From Chlorophyllum brunneum (lineage: Eukaryota > Basidiomycota > Agaricomycetes > Agaricales > Agaricaceae): a stretch of 64,000 nucleotides of DNA. The notes under the pieces were generated by a model, which saw nothing but the letters and a program-made list of their open reading frames with translations, searched no databases and was not told the origin of the DNA. The translations under genes and the position numbers were made by a program. Shown piece by piece: positions 21,712 through 34,127 of this stretch (the stretch's first letter is position 1; each line of letters opens with the position of its first letter). Location: NCBI GenBank assembly GCA_963576785.1, contig OY756141.1, forward strand, positions 3,534,001 through 3,598,000, in the 5' to 3' direction.

Positions 21712-22414
21712 ATGAATTCCGAAGCCACCCTCATCAACTACTCTGTCTCTGAACTCTCAAAGGGCCAGGTCCGCCTGCTTTACAAGCGAAGCGACCCTCG
21801 TAATGCCATACTCTTGGAGGATGATGTTCCTCGATACTTCCTTGCGACATCGGACGACGGTGCGAGCAAGGTCAAGATAAGCGACACTGCCCACCAGGTA
21901 GTCGCAAAGGTCAACCGTGGGACGGTCTCCAGCGACGTCTTCAAGTTCCCCGGTAGGAACAACGGTAAAGCGGTGAAGGTAGCCGATATCCTACGGGTGG
22001 CACCTTCGACGAGCGATGGGTCAGTCCGTTTCGTTCGAGCACCATCCATGCCTCTGACTACTTTCCCTCACTAGACAAAGGTCAATGGCACTCCGTACCG
22101 AAGATGGAGTATACTATTGGCGCAAAAGGCGTGCCCATCACTGGGTGGTATGTTGTTTTGTTCATGCCAGTGGCGTAGTCCCCTAGGCTGATCTTCCCTA
22201 CCAGCTCTACCCTGAGGATTCGTCCTGCACTCCGGTGGCTTGGACTGAATCTGTCGCAGGTTCACCTCCTACATGGGCGCTAGTTGTGGACAGTCGAATA
22301 GCGAGTGTTCTGGACTATGTCCTAGTATCCTTGTTCTATATGAAGTCGGAGCCCGACTTTGGCGAAGCTTGGGAGAACGTAGATGGTCGTACGGCATGGT
22401 TATCAACACAGTAG
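21712..22414 (+). CDS. DUF6593-like protein, gene F (tandem copy of E)
   Basis: Exons 21712-22019, 22075-22147 and 22205-22414 (TAG), 196 aa; introns 55 and 57 nt, phase 2 and phase 0. Exon 1 is nearly the same as in E (SKGQVRLLYKR, DVPRYFLATSDDG, DVFKFPGRNNGKAVKV). The middle exon reads SMALRTEDGVYYWRKRRAHHW. The last exon has the same length as in E apart from a 6-nt loss near the end (GEAWENVDGR against GDASGWEKVDAR). Unlike E, the first intron carries an in-frame TAG at its 3' end, so splicing is required. Function unknown. Confidence 0.78.
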
Positions 22415-23619
22415 TGTAGATAATTTTTGCAGTGTTTGTGTACGATTTTACCATGGACTCCCAGGATACCCACCACGTTAATAACGTTAATTCCAAGTAG
22501 CATTCATTGTACGGCTTGTTTATTAGTCGCCAAATACGTCATTACTACTTCGTTCCGTGGGGTTTCATGCAAGACCGAAGTGAACGACGATCCAAGGTCG
22601 GTCGAGCTAGGAAATCCAGGAAGACGATTTTTTTTTCCTTTTGTTTTGTATTTGAACCGAATGACCAAGAACGGCATGGATCCTAGAGAAAGCCAAGAGT
22701 AAGGGGTCAAGGCGCGGTAATTCGGGGCTCTGGGCGCAATCTTGCAAAATATCGGTTCGCGTCTCCCCGTCGCTCACAGGGACGAGTCCGTGTGCGATGT
22801 AATATGGTGGTGGACGTATTAGTGCGCGTTTTATTTTCTTTCACGGATTATGTTGTCCTGTCACACTACCATTTCCATGCTTACCGGCCCGCCACGGCGC
22901 CTGCCCTCATTAGTAGTATACCACCCTGTCCTTGTCACTTCTCCTACACTATCCCTTTATCGCGCAGTCCTGGCATCCGGAAAGGGCGGCTTTACTATTG
23001 CTGTTTACGAAAATCTATGTGGGATTTCATTCCGTCGGTGGTAAGAGGTAGACCGCAGCTACTTGACGTGAACCGATGTGGGCCCTGTCTCCAAGCTAAT
23101 CCACATGATTGCAGCTTTGCCTCTCAGTCGAGGAATGGCTAGAAAAACCACATCCGTAAAAAGTGGGACCTTCCCCTGACATGAGATACGTACTCATCGT
23201 TTTTCCTTTGATAGGCCAATCCGAGCGTACGAGTGTCAGCTGGTCTTCCAACCAAAGCCAAAATGTCTCTTGTCAATGATCAGATCGGATTCTAGTGGAC
23301 AGCAAGAACTAGCATCTGTTGTGTTGTTTCGGCCTCAATAGTGTTCGCTAAAGCGTGCGGGTGCCCCAGCTCGTTCTTCTTCATCAACCGCATAGGTTGG
23401 GTGACCAGCAAACCATGAATATCACAACCAATACATAAACCCTTGTGAGAGTAGATGTCATTCAGAATTTGTGGTTCAGTTTTGACCAGGCGTCCACAAA
23501 CAACAATGTCACATAGAATGACATATTTACCCTGAGAGAAGTCCAAGTCTGCCTCTCATAGCAGTCATATGTGAGTACAAATACGAGGCTCACACGTCTT
23601 CTTTTTCGTCCCCACAACC
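22415..23619. promoter_or_regulatory. Upstream region of GH31 copy 1
   Basis: No gene. From about 22515 this DNA is repeated before GH31 copy 2 (from about 27050). Shared strings include attagtcgccaaata and gaacgacgatccaag, and further right ttgtggttcagttttgaccag against ggttcggttttgatcag. The whole intergenic region belongs to the GH31 duplication unit. Confidence 0.6.
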
Positions 23620-26600
23620 ATGCACACCCTTCTTGGGGCCGGCAGGCTTTGGGCCCTTCTTCCCCTCTGGACTGCTCTTCTCCCTTGCCTTTCTGCCGCT
23701 CCTGTCGATCCAGCTAAATTGGACGCGTGTCCTGGGTACCAAGCAACAAATGTCAAGGTCACTGGAGGGAGTGTAACAGCAGATCTAACCCTAGCGGGTC
23801 AGGCATGCAACGTCTTTGGAGAGGACCTTCAAAAGCTGTCTCTCAGCGTCAATTACGAGACCAGTATGCTGCTTTCTTCCAATTGTTTCCGCCAGGCTGA
23901 CAGCGGACCCAGATGAACGCATTCATTTGAAGATAACGGATTCCAACTCGGAGCGCTACGAAGTACCTGAATCTGTTCTCCCTCGCCCCGACTCACACGG
24001 CAATTTGTCCCCACCCTCAGCCGCAATCCAGTTTAACTACACCGCTTCGCCTTTTTCGTTTTCTGTCTACAGGACTTCAACGCAAGAAGTACTTTTTTCA
24101 ACCGCCTCGCACCCCATCATTTTCGAGTCGCAATACCTCCGTGTTAAGACAAGTTTACCGGACAACGCCAACATCTATGGCTTCGGCGAGCACACCAATC
24201 CCTTCCATCTTGCAACCGACAATACCACTCTCACCTTGTGGTCTCGTGATTCTCCCGGGATTCCAGTTGGTACAAATCTGTATGGGAACCATCCCATCTA
24301 TTTCGAACATCGAACCACTGGAACACATGGTGTCTTTTTCTTGAACTCCAACGGTATGGATGTGAAGCTGAGCAACGTGGGCGGAACTAGCCTGGAATAC
24401 AATGCTGTTGGCGGCGTTCTAGATTTCTATTTCTTGGCCGGTAGTGAATCAGACCCGACAGCAGTGGCTAGGCAGTACTCTGAAATTGTCGGTCAACCGG
24501 TTGAAATGCCATACTGGTCTTTCGGCTTCCATCAATGTCGTTTCGGTTATAAAGGTCCGTCAGCCCCCTCCACGCTGTTCATCCTTAGTGACCGGCCGTG
24601 CTGTAGATTTTGTTGACGTAGCGGGTGTGGTATCTAAATATGCAGCGGCTGATATACCTCTAGAGACCATGTGGACGGATATCGGTGAGGTCATACTTCT
24701 TTGATACTCCAGGAATCTTTTCCTGACTTGCCCTGCCAGATTACATGGACAGGCGTCGGATATTCACGGTTGATCCACACTATTTCCCCTTGAACAGAAT
24801 GCGCGATATTGTCGAACACTTGCATTCGCATGATCAACGCTACAGTAAGCTATGATGTAATAGTGCCTGATCCATTTTAAGTTGGTGCACGACAGTTCTG
24901 ATGACTGATCCTGCCGTTGCTTTTTTGCCGGACGACCAGGACTACGCTCCTTATCGCCATGGGAAGGATCTTGATATTTACCTCAAGGCTGAAAATGGAA
25001 GTGATTTCCTTGGCATTGTCTGGCCTGGTAAGTCCTTGTTGATTTTGGTTTTCATACGGTGCTGATACGTCGACTTTTTTTTACAGGCGTTACTGTTTTT
25101 CCTGGTAAGTCCGGATTCCGTCGATCTTTCATACCGCTCTGACATATCTTTCAGATTGGTTCAACCCGAAAGTCACAGAGTAGGCATCATGTGATTACCA
25201 TTACCTCTCCTACTAAACTCAACTTCGTTTAGATTTTGGAACAACGAATTCCTTGATTTCTACAGTCCTCAAACAGGAATCGATATCGATGGCGCCTGGA
25301 TTGACATGAATGAACCATCCAACGTAAGTGGAAGATGAAGCCGCGGGCCGTTTCACCCGACTTATTCCGCTTGTTCCAGTTCTGTAATTTGCCCTGCGAT
25401 GATCCTTTCCAACAAGCGAGAGAGCAGAACCTCCCTCCCCCTAGGACAAACCCTCCTCCCGACCCCAAAGCCCCAATTTTCGGGAATACCTCTCAGTCCC
25501 AACTCACCAGACGCGATGACATTCTCGACCCTCCCTATGCGATCAATAATGCGGCGGGTCCCCTCTCCAGCAAGACTTCCCTTGTAAGATTTCGTCGAGG
25601 TTTCTACATGCAAACCTACTAAGTGTGTCTTTCCAGACCAACGCCGTTCACGCCAATGGCCTCCAGGAGTATAATGTGCACAATCTATACGGTACCATGA
25701 TGTCTACTGCCACACGTATGGCCATGCTTGCGCGTCGTCCTGGAAAGCGTCCCATTATCATCACTCGTTCGACGTTCGCTGGCGCTGGTGCACATGTAGG
25801 GAAGTGGCTTGGAGATAATGTCAGCCTCTGGGAGCATTATAGGTTCTCTATCGCGGGAATGCTTAATTTCGCTACCATCTTCCAAGTACCAATGGTTGGA
25901 AGCGATATTTGTGGCTTTTGTACGCTCTTTTTGGATCGCGTATTTCTAACCTGCTAATGTTTACGACGACAGCTGGAAATACGACTGAGACACTTTGTGC
26001 TCGTTGGGGGATGCTAGGTGCTTTCTATCCCTTCATGCGCAACGTACGTTACTCGTTTCCAATCTGAGACCCCCTGTCTGATGCCAACTTTAGCATAACT
26101 CTGACACCTCACTTAGTCAAGAGTTTTACAACTTCGATACTGTCGCTGAAGCGGCGAGGAACGCTATTAACACTCGGTCGGTCAGCGTTCACTAGCGTTT
26201 TTCATGTATCTCATACTTATAGCAGTTACCGACTCCTTGATTACTTCTACACTGCTTTCCACCAAGCGCATACCGACGGCACGCCTGTCCTTCATCCTCT
26301 GTGGTTCAAGTACCCGAAAGACACAAACACGTTCGCCATCGACCTTCAGTTCTTCTTTGGCGACTCTGTCCTTGTATCGCCTGTTACGGAGGAGAATTCG
26401 ACCTCAGTGGATATCTATCTCCCTCACGACATTTTCTACGACTTTGCCACCTTGGCCCCTGTCGAGGGTGCCGGATCGACCGTGACCCTCAACAATGTCA
26501 ACTTTACGACGATCCCTGTTCACATTAAAGGCGGTGCCGTCCTCCCTCTTCGCATTGAATCAGCCATGAACACTGTGGAGTTGAGGAAGAAAGACTTTGA

Positions 26601-26925
26601 ATTTGTTGTTGCTCCTGGCCAGGACGGTGCTGCATCCGGTCAACTTTACATCGATGATGGCGAGTTGATCAATCCTCCTCGCACGACTTTGGTGGATATG
26701 AGCTTCGGGGATGGCAAGCTAGATGTGAAGGGCAAATTCGATTTCCCCACTGGTGTTAAGGTCGCGCGTGCTCGATTCCTCAACGTGCAGGGCGCACCGA
26801 AGACGGTTCAGGTCAATGGAAAGGGCGTGGATAGCTCTGGCTTTGCGTATGACATGACGAACAAGGTTTTGGATGTCACTGTCGGCGTTCCTTTTGACAA
26901 AAACCTTTCGGTGGAATTTTCGTAA
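23620..26925 (+). CDS. Secreted GH31 alpha-glucosidase, copy 1
   Basis: Thirteen exons give 891 aa: 23620-23863, 23913-24554, 24607-24684, 24740-24844, 24896-25027, 25087-25104 (18 nt), 25155-25179 (25 nt), 25233-25323, 25380-25583, 25637-25919, 25973-26043, 26094-26176, 26226-26925. A signal peptide ([17 protein letters not shown]) starts the protein. The N-terminal GH31 domain has [12 protein letters not shown]. The catalytic barrel carries the nucleophile Asp in [14 protein letters not shown] (exon 8) and the acid/base Asp in HVGKWLGDN (exon 10). The C-terminal beta domain has GGAVLPLR. The length is normal for fungal secreted alpha-glucosidases, which release glucose from maltose and starch fragments. 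The first intron may end at 23903 instead of 23912 (both in frame). It is the left member of a tandem pair. Confidence 0.9.
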
Positions 26926-27976
26926 TTTCTGATTTTCTCTTATACGCACATTTCTAGTGGAAGCACATGTGATTATAGCACAGTAGTCGTTGATAAATGA
27001 AGATACGGGTAATTCCAACTAGAATTTATTGGACTGTCTTATTCTTAGGGTTTATTAGTCGCCAAATATGTCATTATCAGTCGATTCCATGGGGCTTCGT
27101 GAATGAACGACGATCCAAGTTCAGTCGAACTAGGAAACTTAGAAAGATCTTTTCTCTTCTTTCCTTTATTTATTTTACATTTGGATTGAATGGCCCAGAA
27201 TGGCATGGATCGTAGGGAAAGCCAAAAGTAAGTCAAGACGTTGGCCACACCCCCATTCCTTACGTACCTCCACGCCACGCCTGACCTCATTCAGGTAATT
27301 GATCATAACCCATTTGCTACGACTCTGTCTTTCTTACTCTCCTACATCATCACTCCATCATTCCATTCCAGGATGCAGTCCTTGCATTCAGAAAGACCGG
27401 TTTTATGACTTTGCCTCTCAGCTGAGGTACGGCTAAAACAATCACATCAGTAAAAGGCAAGGCATTCTCCGGATCTGGGATACATACTTCTTGTTCTTTC
27501 TTTAATAGGCTAATCCAAGTGTGCAAGAACTGGTTTCTTGTCAGCTTCTTGTTGATTTTCCAGAAAAGCCAAGTGGCTGTTATCAATGAGCACCGGTAGT
27601 TCAAGATCGATTTATGATGGACGGCAATATGTCTGTTGTGCTGTTACCCAGCGTTCGTCGAAGTGTGCGTGCTCTCCAGCGCGTCCTTGTCTAGCTCATC
27701 AGGAACATAAGTTACAAGTCAGCAAGTTATTAATATCATAATTAATCCTCGCCATGGCGTGAGTAGACGACCTTCGTTCTCATAGGTCAAATGTGGGTAC
27801 ACAAGATTTGGTTCGGTTTTGATCAGGCGTCCACTAACAACAATGTCACATAGAACGACATAATATATTGACCCTGAAAGAAGTCAGCCCAAGGTCCGTC
27901 TTTCATAGCGGTCATATGCGTGTACATGTGAGTACAAATATGAGGCTCACACGTCTTCATTTTCGTCTCCACAACC
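26926..27976. promoter_or_regulatory. Region between the GH31 copies
   Basis: It holds the 3' flank of copy 1, repeated after copy 2 (ttctcttatacgcacat, gcacagtagtcgttga). From about 27050 comes the duplicated upstream region of copy 2. No gene. The duplication junction lies near 27015-27050. Confidence 0.6.
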
Positions 27977-30900
27977 ATGCACATCCTTCTTGGGACCGGC
28001 AGGCGTTGGGCCCTCCTTACCCTCTGGATTACTCTTCTCACTTACTCTTCTGCTGCAAACGTCGATCCAGCTAAATTGGACGCGTGTCCTGGGTACCAAG
28101 CAACAAACGTCAAGGTCAAGGGGGGGAGTCTGACAGCGGATTTGGCTCTGGCGGGTCAGGCATGTAATGTGTTTGGAGAGGACCTTCAAAGGCTTTCTCT
28201 CAGCGTGACTTACGAGACCAGTAAGTTCCTTTCTTCCAATTGTTCCCGTCAAGCTGACAATAGATGTAGATGAACGGATTCATTTGAAGATGACTGATGC
28301 CACCTCAGCACGTTATGAAGTCCCTGGGTCTGTCCTCCCTCGCCCCGACTCACATCGCAATGTGTCCCCACACTCGGCCGCAATCCAGTTTAACTACACC
28401 GCTTCGCCCTTTTCCTTTTCTATCTACAGGACTTCAACTCAAGAAATACTATTTTCAACCGCTTCGCATCCCATCATTTTCGAGCCACAATACCTCCGTG
28501 TTAAAACAAGTTTACCGGACAACGCCAATATTTATGGCTTAGGGGAACATACTAATCCCTTCCATCTCGCAACCGACAATACCACACTCACCTTATGGTC
28601 TCGTGATGCCTTTGGGATCCCAGTCGGTACGAACCTGTATGGGAACCATCCCATCTATTTCGAACATCGAACCACTGGAACACATGGTGTCTTTTTCTTG
28701 AACTCCAATGGGATGGACGTGAAGCTCAGCAACGCGGGCGGAACTAGCCTGGAATACAATGCTGTTGGCGGCGTTCTAGATTTCTATTTCTTGGCTGGCA
28801 GCGAATCCGACCCGACAGCAGTGGCCAGGCAGTACTCCGAACTTGTTGGTCAACCGGCGGAGATGCCATACTGGTCTTTTGGCTTCCATCAATGTCGTTT
28901 CGGTTATAAAGGTCTGTCAGCCCCACCCCTCGCTGCTCGTGTTTAGTAACTTAATATGTTGTAGATTTTGTTGACGTGGCGGGTGTGGTTTCTAAATATG
29001 CGGCGGTTGATATACCTCTGGAGACCATGTGGACGGATATCGGTAATCATACTCCCTTTGACACTCTAGGGAATCTTTTGCTGACTTGCTCTTCTAGATT
29101 ACATGGACAGGCGTCGGATATTCACGGTTGATCCACACTATTTCCCTTTGAACAGAATACGTGATATTGTCGCATACTTGCATTCCCATGACCAACGCTT
29201 CAGTAAGTTATGTAATGCTGTCCCACTCTCTTCAGGTGAACTAATGTACGACAGTTCTGATGACTGATCCTGCCATTGCTTTTTTGCCGGACGACAAGGA
29301 CTACGCTCCTTATCACCATGGGAAGGATCTTAACATTTACCTCAAGGCTGAAAACGGAAGCGATTTTCTTGGCCTTGTCTGGCCTGGCAAGTCCTTGTTG
29401 ATTTTGGTTTTCATACGGTGCTGATACGTCGACTTTTACAGGCGTTACTGTTTTTCCCGGTAAGTCCGGACCCCATCTATTTTTCATATTGCTCTGACAT
29501 GTCTTCCAGATTGGTTCAACCCGAAAGTCACAGAGTAAGTATCATGTGATTATCGTTACATCTCCTACTAAACTCAACTTCGTCAAGATTCTGGAACAAT
29601 GAATTCCTTGATTTCTACAGTCCTCAAACAGGGATTGATATCGATGGCGCCTGGATTGACATGAATGAGCCATCCAGCGTAAGTAGAAGATGAACTCACC
29701 CACCGTTTTACTGGACTTATGTCTGCTTCTTCCAGTTCTGCAATTTGCCCTGTGATGATCCTTTCCAACAAGCGATTGAACAGAACCTCCCCCCACCTAG
29801 GACAAATCCTCCTCCCGACCCCAAAGCCCCAATTTTCGGGAATACCTCTCAGTCCCAACTCACCAGACGCGATGACATTCTCGACCCTCCCTATGCGATT
29901 AACAATGCAGCGGGCCCCCTCTCCAGCAAGACTTCCTTTGTAAGAGTTTGTCGAGGTTTCTACATGCAAACCTACTAAGTCTTCCTAGACCAACGCCGTT
30001 CACGCCAATGGCCTGCAAGAGTATAATGTGCACAATCTATACGGTACTATGATGTCTACTGCCACACGTATGGCCATGCTAGCACGTCGTCCTGGAAAGC
30101 GACCCATTATCATCACTCGTTCGACCTTCGCTGGTGCCGGAGCACATGTCGGAAAGTGGCTTGGAGATAATGTCAGCTTGTGGGAGCATTATAGGTTCTC
30201 CATCGCGGGGATGCTTAATTTCGCTACCATTTTCCAAGTGCCAATGATAGGAAGTGACATTTGCGGCTATTGTACGCTCTTTTTTTTCGCGTCTTCCTGA
30301 CCTGCTAATGTCTACAATGACAGCTGGAAATACGACTGAGACACTTTGCGCGCGTTGGGGGATGCTGGGTGCTTTCTATCCCTTCATGCGCAACGTACGC
30401 TACTGGTTCCCAATCTAAGACCCCTTCTCTGATGCCAACTTTAGCATAACTCTGACACCTCAATTAGCCAAGAGTTTTACAACTGGGATAGTGTCGCTGA
30501 AGCGGCGAGGAATGCTATTAACACTCGGTTTGTCGGCATTCGCTAGCGTCTGCCGTGCATATCTCATACTTATTTCAGTTACCGACTCCTTGATTACCTC
30601 TACACTGCTTTCCACCAAGCACATACCGACGGCACGCCTGTCCTTCATCCTCTTTGGTTCAAGTACCCGAAGGACACAAACACGTTCGCCATCGACCTTC
30701 AGTTCTTCTTTGGCGACTCTGTCCTTGTATCGCCTGTTACGGAGGAGAATTCGACCTCAGTTGATATCTATCTCCCTCACGACATTTTCTACGACTTTGC
30801 CACCTTGGCCCCTGTTGAAGGTGCCGGATCGACCGTTACCCTCAACAATGTCAACTTCACGACAATTCCTGTCCACATTAAAGGTGGTGCCGTCCTCCCT

Positions 30901-31278
30901 CTTCGCACTGAATCAGCCATGAACACTGTGGAGGTGAGGAAGAAAGACTTTGAATTTGTTGTTGCTCCTGGCCAGGACGGTGCTGCATCCGGTCAACTTT
31001 ACATCGATGATGGCGAGTTGATCAATCCTCCTCGCACGACTTTGGTGGATATGAGCTTCGGGGATGGCAAGCTAGATGTGAAGGGCAAATTCGATTTCCC
31101 CACTGGTGTTAAGGTCGCGCGTGCTCGATTCCTCAACGTGCAGGGCGCACCGAAGACGGTTCAGGTCAATGGAAAGGGCGTGGATAGCTCTGGCTTTGCG
31201 TACGACACGACGAACAAGGTTTTGGATGTCACTGTCGGCGTTCCCTTTGACAAAAACCTTTCGGTGGAATTTTCGTAA
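27977..31278 (+). CDS. Secreted GH31 alpha-glucosidase, copy 2
   Basis: Thirteen exons, all the same length as in copy 1, giving 891 aa: 27977-28220, 28270-28911, 28965-29042, 29098-29202, 29255-29386, 29442-29459, 29510-29534, 29588-29678, 29736-29939, 29989-30271, 30324-30394, 30445-30527, 30579-31278. The signal peptide, [13 protein letters not shown] nucleophile site and GKWLGDN acid/base site are intact. Differences: intron 5 starts with GC (gcaagt) where copy 1 has GT, and the Asn after MNEPS is Ser. The last exon is almost identical to that of copy 1 over its final 350 bp. Role as for copy 1: extracellular release of glucose from alpha-glucans. Confidence 0.9.
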
Positions 31279-31385
31279 TTTCTGATTTTCTCTTATACGC
31301 ACATTCCTAGTGGAAGTACATATGATTATAGCACAGTAGTCGTTGAAAAAAAAAGATACGGGTATAGTAGGTGGAACGACTAGCA

Positions 31386-32111
31386 TCAAACAACAAATGC
31401 TGCAGCACGTCCACCACTTAAACCAACGGCTTTAACATCTGTCCTCAGCTTGTGCTCCACAACAAGGAATGATACAATGACAGCGTCTTGGATTGCTACA
31501 GCTTCTGGCTCGAGGGCCAACCATGCTTGGATGATTGTCGGGACGCCGTCAACAACGCGTTTCTTGGATCTTTCAAACCAGGCAATTGGATGCTCCGAGT
31601 TCTCGGCACGGAATAACTGAGTGAAAGGACATCGTTAATAAAATGATAGACCACTAGGGCTGGACGCACCGCCAATTGGTCAACGATGTTTGCCTTCCAA
31701 TGGTATAACTCCCCGTTCTTTTCGAACGAAATTGGACTAAAGATGATGGTTATGAAGACCTTCGCGATCAAAACGTGAAAACACTCACAACTCTTTAAAC
31801 GTCCCGTAACCCTGCAGCCAACTCTTGATAGTCTTCTTCTTCTCTCCCTCCAGTGTAATCTTATCAGAGAATAAATCTCTCCTTTCGATCAAAGCAATGG
31901 GGATATCGGAACCAGGTCGAAACACGGAACATTTAGTCAACGATGTGTTGGATTCGACTTTATAAGCGATTTCTCCATTCTGGGGCCCTCCATGGCAGGT
32001 CATTATTGTTTTCTTAACATTGTCAGGCCTGAGAATGAGGACGAGAGCTGGATCGTTGTCGAATGACGGATTGACGAGGGTGATTTGAGATTCGGAGGGT
32101 TTGAGAGCCAT
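31386..32111 (-). CDS. DUF6593-like protein, gene G
   Basis: Read on the minus strand. Exons 32111-31789, 31736-31670 and 31616-31386 (TGA), 206 aa; introns 52 and 53 nt, phase 2 and phase 0. The start MALKPSESQITLVNP follows a caccacctcaattt leader; an upstream in-frame ATG (MTYLSF) is less likely. Middle exon: ISFEKNGELYHWKANI. Last exon: HPIAWFERSKKR, then PTIIQAWLALEPEAVAIQD and VIVSFLVVEHKLR. This closing pattern (W or F followed by LEL/LALEP and the IQDxVIVSFL strand) is the clearest DUF6593 signature in the window. It is divergent from gene H. Function unknown. Confidence 0.82.
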
Positions 32112-32927
32112 GTAAATTGAGGTGGTGTGAAAGGACAAATATGTCATACTGTGGCCTTTTAACTTGGTCCATGATTGTATTGCGCTCGACAAATGGTCAT
32201 ACTAGGATAGCAGGTAAATGGACACCATGAAACCCGATGGTAATGGCAGTGCTATAGCAGGGACCTTACCCTCAGGTAAGCAGAACTTGGTCCGACATCG
32301 TGGTATTTGGTTTTTCTGCAGAATATGCCTTGTGCTTTTTCAGAAATCTGATGGAGTAACGCCGAATGCGATGCTTGCCGTACTGATAGGTGCTGAGACC
32401 TGCTGTCCGAAGGTTTTGGACCATCTATCCGAACATAACAGAATGGGATTCGTTCTTGGGTACGGGCCGGTGCTTTTGGGGAGCTACTACCGGTGGTGAA
32501 AAAAAGACTGAGCGAGCCAATTTGGAGAGAGACTCTTAGATAGAACCTCGCTGTGTTACCGTGAGTAGGGCGCCAAGTTTGGCCACCTTTCCGCAGCAAG
32601 GACATGAAATGTATGACCGCACAACAACTATCCGACCCATTACCCCATCGTCCAATATCCGGATAATAAACCAGCCGCCAAAGTCATGATGGAGCTTGCG
32701 AAGTTGTAGGTCGCACTGCCTTGAAGACAGTATTTTTAGACCACGTGATCCACAGCCCTCGAAGCTAACTCCTTAAGTGTTTGGGAGGTTCAAGTGGCCG
32801 CTTGACCCAATCAAAACTTTTGAAGATCTAAAGGACGAGGTAATCACAATAAAGGTCCGTGAGAATGGGAACCACAGCCTCACCAACCTATTTAAACCAT
32901 TCAGGCTAGACCTCTCATGTAACCTCA
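32112..32927. promoter_or_regulatory. Divergent promoter between genes G and H
   Basis: About 816 bp. Near H, a TATA-like tatttaaa at 32889-32896 lies 32 bp before its ATG. An open frame at 32218-32499 has no family resemblance and is taken as chance. Confidence 0.5.
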
Positions 32928-33646
32928 ATGGATTCCAAAATCACCCTCGTTGCGGATCAACGTACAATCGACTTTGTCTTCAGCAAAAACAGTACTCTGA
33001 ATGCCAACCTTCTCGTTAATGGCGAGGTCCGGTATATAGTCTCAACCACCGATCGTCATGCCCAAAATACCAAGATCATAGATGGTGTTACCAAAGCCGA
33101 ATTAGTTTCGATTCGGAAAAGGACGTTATTTCCAGACAAGATTACCTTTGCCAACCGCCAAGGCGGTGCAGATCAGAAGTTGAGTGATATCCTACGGGAG
33201 CACAAAATGGACGATGGACGGTGGGTTACAGTCGTCGTACAGTTGTGGCCATAGCTCATTTTACTTCTACGACAGTACAGCACACATGATGCAAACAGAG
33301 TTGGGGGATTTTTATTGGAAAATGCACCCCATCCATCGCCTAGCCGTAAGTCTACACCAAATCCTTGCGTCTAGTACTGACCATTTTTCCCCTCCTCCAG
33401 CTTTTCTCAATATCAGATCCCACTAACCCTGTGGCGTATCGGGACTCAGTGACCAGTCCAATACACACCTTTTCCCTTGTCGTTCGGCAGGAGTATGGGA
33501 GTCTTATGGATTATATTATTCCCACCTTTCTTCTTTTGGAACAATCTATGAGGATGGGGGAGAAGGAAGCTAACATAGCAGACGGGATGGTCAGCCAGGA
33601 TAGGACAATCCTGGGACACTATGTCAATACTGGCCAAGGCCATTAA
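32928..33646 (+). CDS. DUF6593-like protein, gene H
   Basis: Exons 32928-33220, 33276-33345 and 33401-33646 (TAA), 202 aa; both introns 55 nt, phase 2 and phase 0. N-terminus MDSKITLVADQRTIDFVF with RYIVSTTDR; then LFPDKITFANRQGG (compare LFSDKITLEGEKK in G). Middle exon: MQTELGDFYWKMHPIHRLA. Last exon: HTFSLVVRQEYGSLMDYIIP and TFLLLEQSMRMGEKE. The F(S/P)DKIT strand and intron layout tie it to G, its divergent neighbour. No signal peptide. Function unknown. Confidence 0.8.
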
Positions 33647-34127
33647 AAGCTGAACTTTACTCCATAATTATACGCTTTGGGCTACGGCGCATAATGACTA
33701 GTCCAGTACATACCCCCGATTTTCTCCAACCTATGCCATTGAAAGAGTAGAGTTGTCTTAATATAGTCATTTAGCGCCTTTGCTGCGTTTATGTCCCAAG
33801 CGCCAAAATGCATGCTAAGTTATATGTGGAATGTTTTGTCACAGGTAAGACGTCTTCATCTATCCTCCTCTCCTCTACAACTCTCGGCGTGGGGTTGAGG
33901 ATATTGACACCCGTGACGTACGAAACCCCCATCCTCCAGTACGATCCATTCCCTGCGTCGAGTAGACTCACAGTATCATGAGATTGTCCTCCATGTTGGC
34001 TCCGTTGTTCCCAATCTTGTATATGAAGACCATCCCATAGTAAGTATACTTATGTAGTGACCATGACTTATAAGTCGCTGGTATGCTATACTGGCGACCC
34101 ACTTGCTCGAATTTTAAGGCAAGACGC
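33647..34127. other. Intergenic, no gene seen
   Basis: A short minus-strand open frame (33789-33971) has NGSYWRMG, faintly like the DUF6593 middle exon, but no other support. Confidence 0.4.

Noticed and set aside
32218..32499. 93-codon frame between genes G and H
   Set aside because: No family resemblance, lies in a divergent promoter, and the opposite strand is open as well.
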